In this document: positions 4,819 to 5,167 of the stretch, in pieces
Layout of the letters: each line of letters starts with the position of its first letter
Position numbering within the stretch: position 1 is the stretch's first letter
NCBI GenBank assembly: GCA_001643535.1
Contig: LXTG01000024.1
Coordinates: 11,241-16,407, forward strand
Length of the DNA: 5,167 nt
Direction: 5' to 3'
Source of the DNA: a candidate division NC10 bacterium SPGG6
GTDB lineage: Bacteria > Methylomirabilota > Methylomirabilia > Methylomirabilales > CSP1-5
Notes under the pieces: generated by a model
The model's database searches: none
Told to the model about the DNA's origin: nothing
The model's input: only the letters and a program-made list of their open reading frames with translations
Made by a program: the position numbers and the translations under genes

Positions 4819-5167
4819 TAGTCGAGTGGCACGCGGACGGTGAAGCTGATCGGATTGCCATCGTCCCGCCGACCCAGGAAAGTCAAGGTCTCGACCCCTG
4901 TGAGGCTCGCCAGATCATTGGGATCTGTAGAGGCGAGCCGCCCATGGACCAAAATCTGCTCCTCATCGCCCACCCTGACCTTTACGTTCAAGGGTTGATC
5001 CCCGGGCCAGCTCTGCCCCCACAGGTTCTGGACCGTGAGATGCAGGCGGTCGAGGCTGACCCCCGTACTGCTCGGATTTGTGATCTTGACCTTGAAATCC
5101 CAGAAAAAGCCTGCCTTGGTCGGGGGTGTCAGTTCCTCAGGCCGCAGGGCACGCTTCCACACGTCGG
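4818..5167 (-). CDS. Hypothetical beta-rich protein, C-terminal part (N-terminus beyond window)
   Basis: The frame is open to the right edge and ends in TAG at 4818-4820, giving the last 115 or so residues. I do not recognise the family. The visible part alternates hydrophobic and polar residues as in a beta-sandwich: GFFWDFKVKITNPSS, DRLHLTVQNLWGQ, NVKVRVGDEEQILVHG, VETLTFLG, ISFTVRVPLD. A segment reading KVKITNPSSTGVSLDRL resembles the 'tissue-like' interaction strands of LEA14/WHy or Ig-like domains, but this is only an impression. There is no membrane segment or cysteine in view; a signal peptide, if any, would lie outside the window. It converges on the dehydrogenase gene, so it is not part of that operon. 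Confidence 0.75.
   Translation of the reverse strand, partial: DVWKRALRPEELTPPTKAGFFWDFKVKITNPSSTGVSLDRLHLTVQNLWGQSWPGDQPLNVKVRVGDEEQILVHGRLASTDPNDLASLTGVETLTFLGRRDDGNPISFTVRVPLD

Overview
This is a GC-rich bacterial chromosomal window. Genes are compact, ATG or GTG starts follow clear Shine-Dalgarno sequences, and two sigma70-type promoters have perfect TTGACA -35 boxes. No rRNA, tRNA, phage, IS or CRISPR sequence is visible. The mix of a bacterial RtcA, an AcuC-like deacetylase, an FlK-like thioesterase and archaeal-type glyoxylate reductase suggests an environmental bacterium, for example Methylomirabilota/NC10, Rokubacteria or a former deltaproteobacterial lineage. That placement is a guess; the sequence does not settle it.

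Layout: (1) 1-733, minus: an AcuC/HDAC-like deacetylase, cut by the window edge and interrupted by one in-frame TGA at 509-511. (2) 734-1042: an intergenic gap filled mainly by an inverted array of degenerate 7-bp repeats. (3) 1043-2062, minus: rtcA, RNA 3'-terminal phosphate cyclase, complete. (4) 2153-2545, minus: a 130-aa FlK-like hotdog thioesterase with its catalytic triad, directly upstream of rtcA. (5) 2546-2738: a divergent promoter region with one promoter facing each way. (6) 2739-3719, plus: a GyaR-like D-2-hydroxyacid dehydrogenase. (7) 3719-3805: a second 7-bp array, again inverted, filling the gap between the two plus-strand genes. (8) 3819-4715, plus: a beta-hydroxyacid dehydrogenase of the tartronate semialdehyde/glyoxylate reductase type. 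(9) 4712-4818: a third 7-bp array and a 12-bp palindrome between convergent genes. (10) 4818-5167, minus: the C-terminus of an unrecognised beta-rich protein.

The two dehydrogenases form a likely two-gene operon. Their families act on neighbouring substrates (glyoxylate, hydroxypyruvate and tartronate semialdehyde, giving glycolate or glycerate), so the pair plausibly handles C2/C3 oxo-acids. On the other strand, thioesterase and rtcA probably share the opposite promoter; I see no biochemical link between them.

The most unusual feature is the set of heptamer arrays. All three gaps that lack the divergent promoters carry 7-bp units with core GTTCA (or TGAAC), held in strict 7-bp register although individual units have diverged. 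Two arrays are inverted and could fold into long imperfect hairpins. Array edges run into gene ends: a start codon, and two stop codons.
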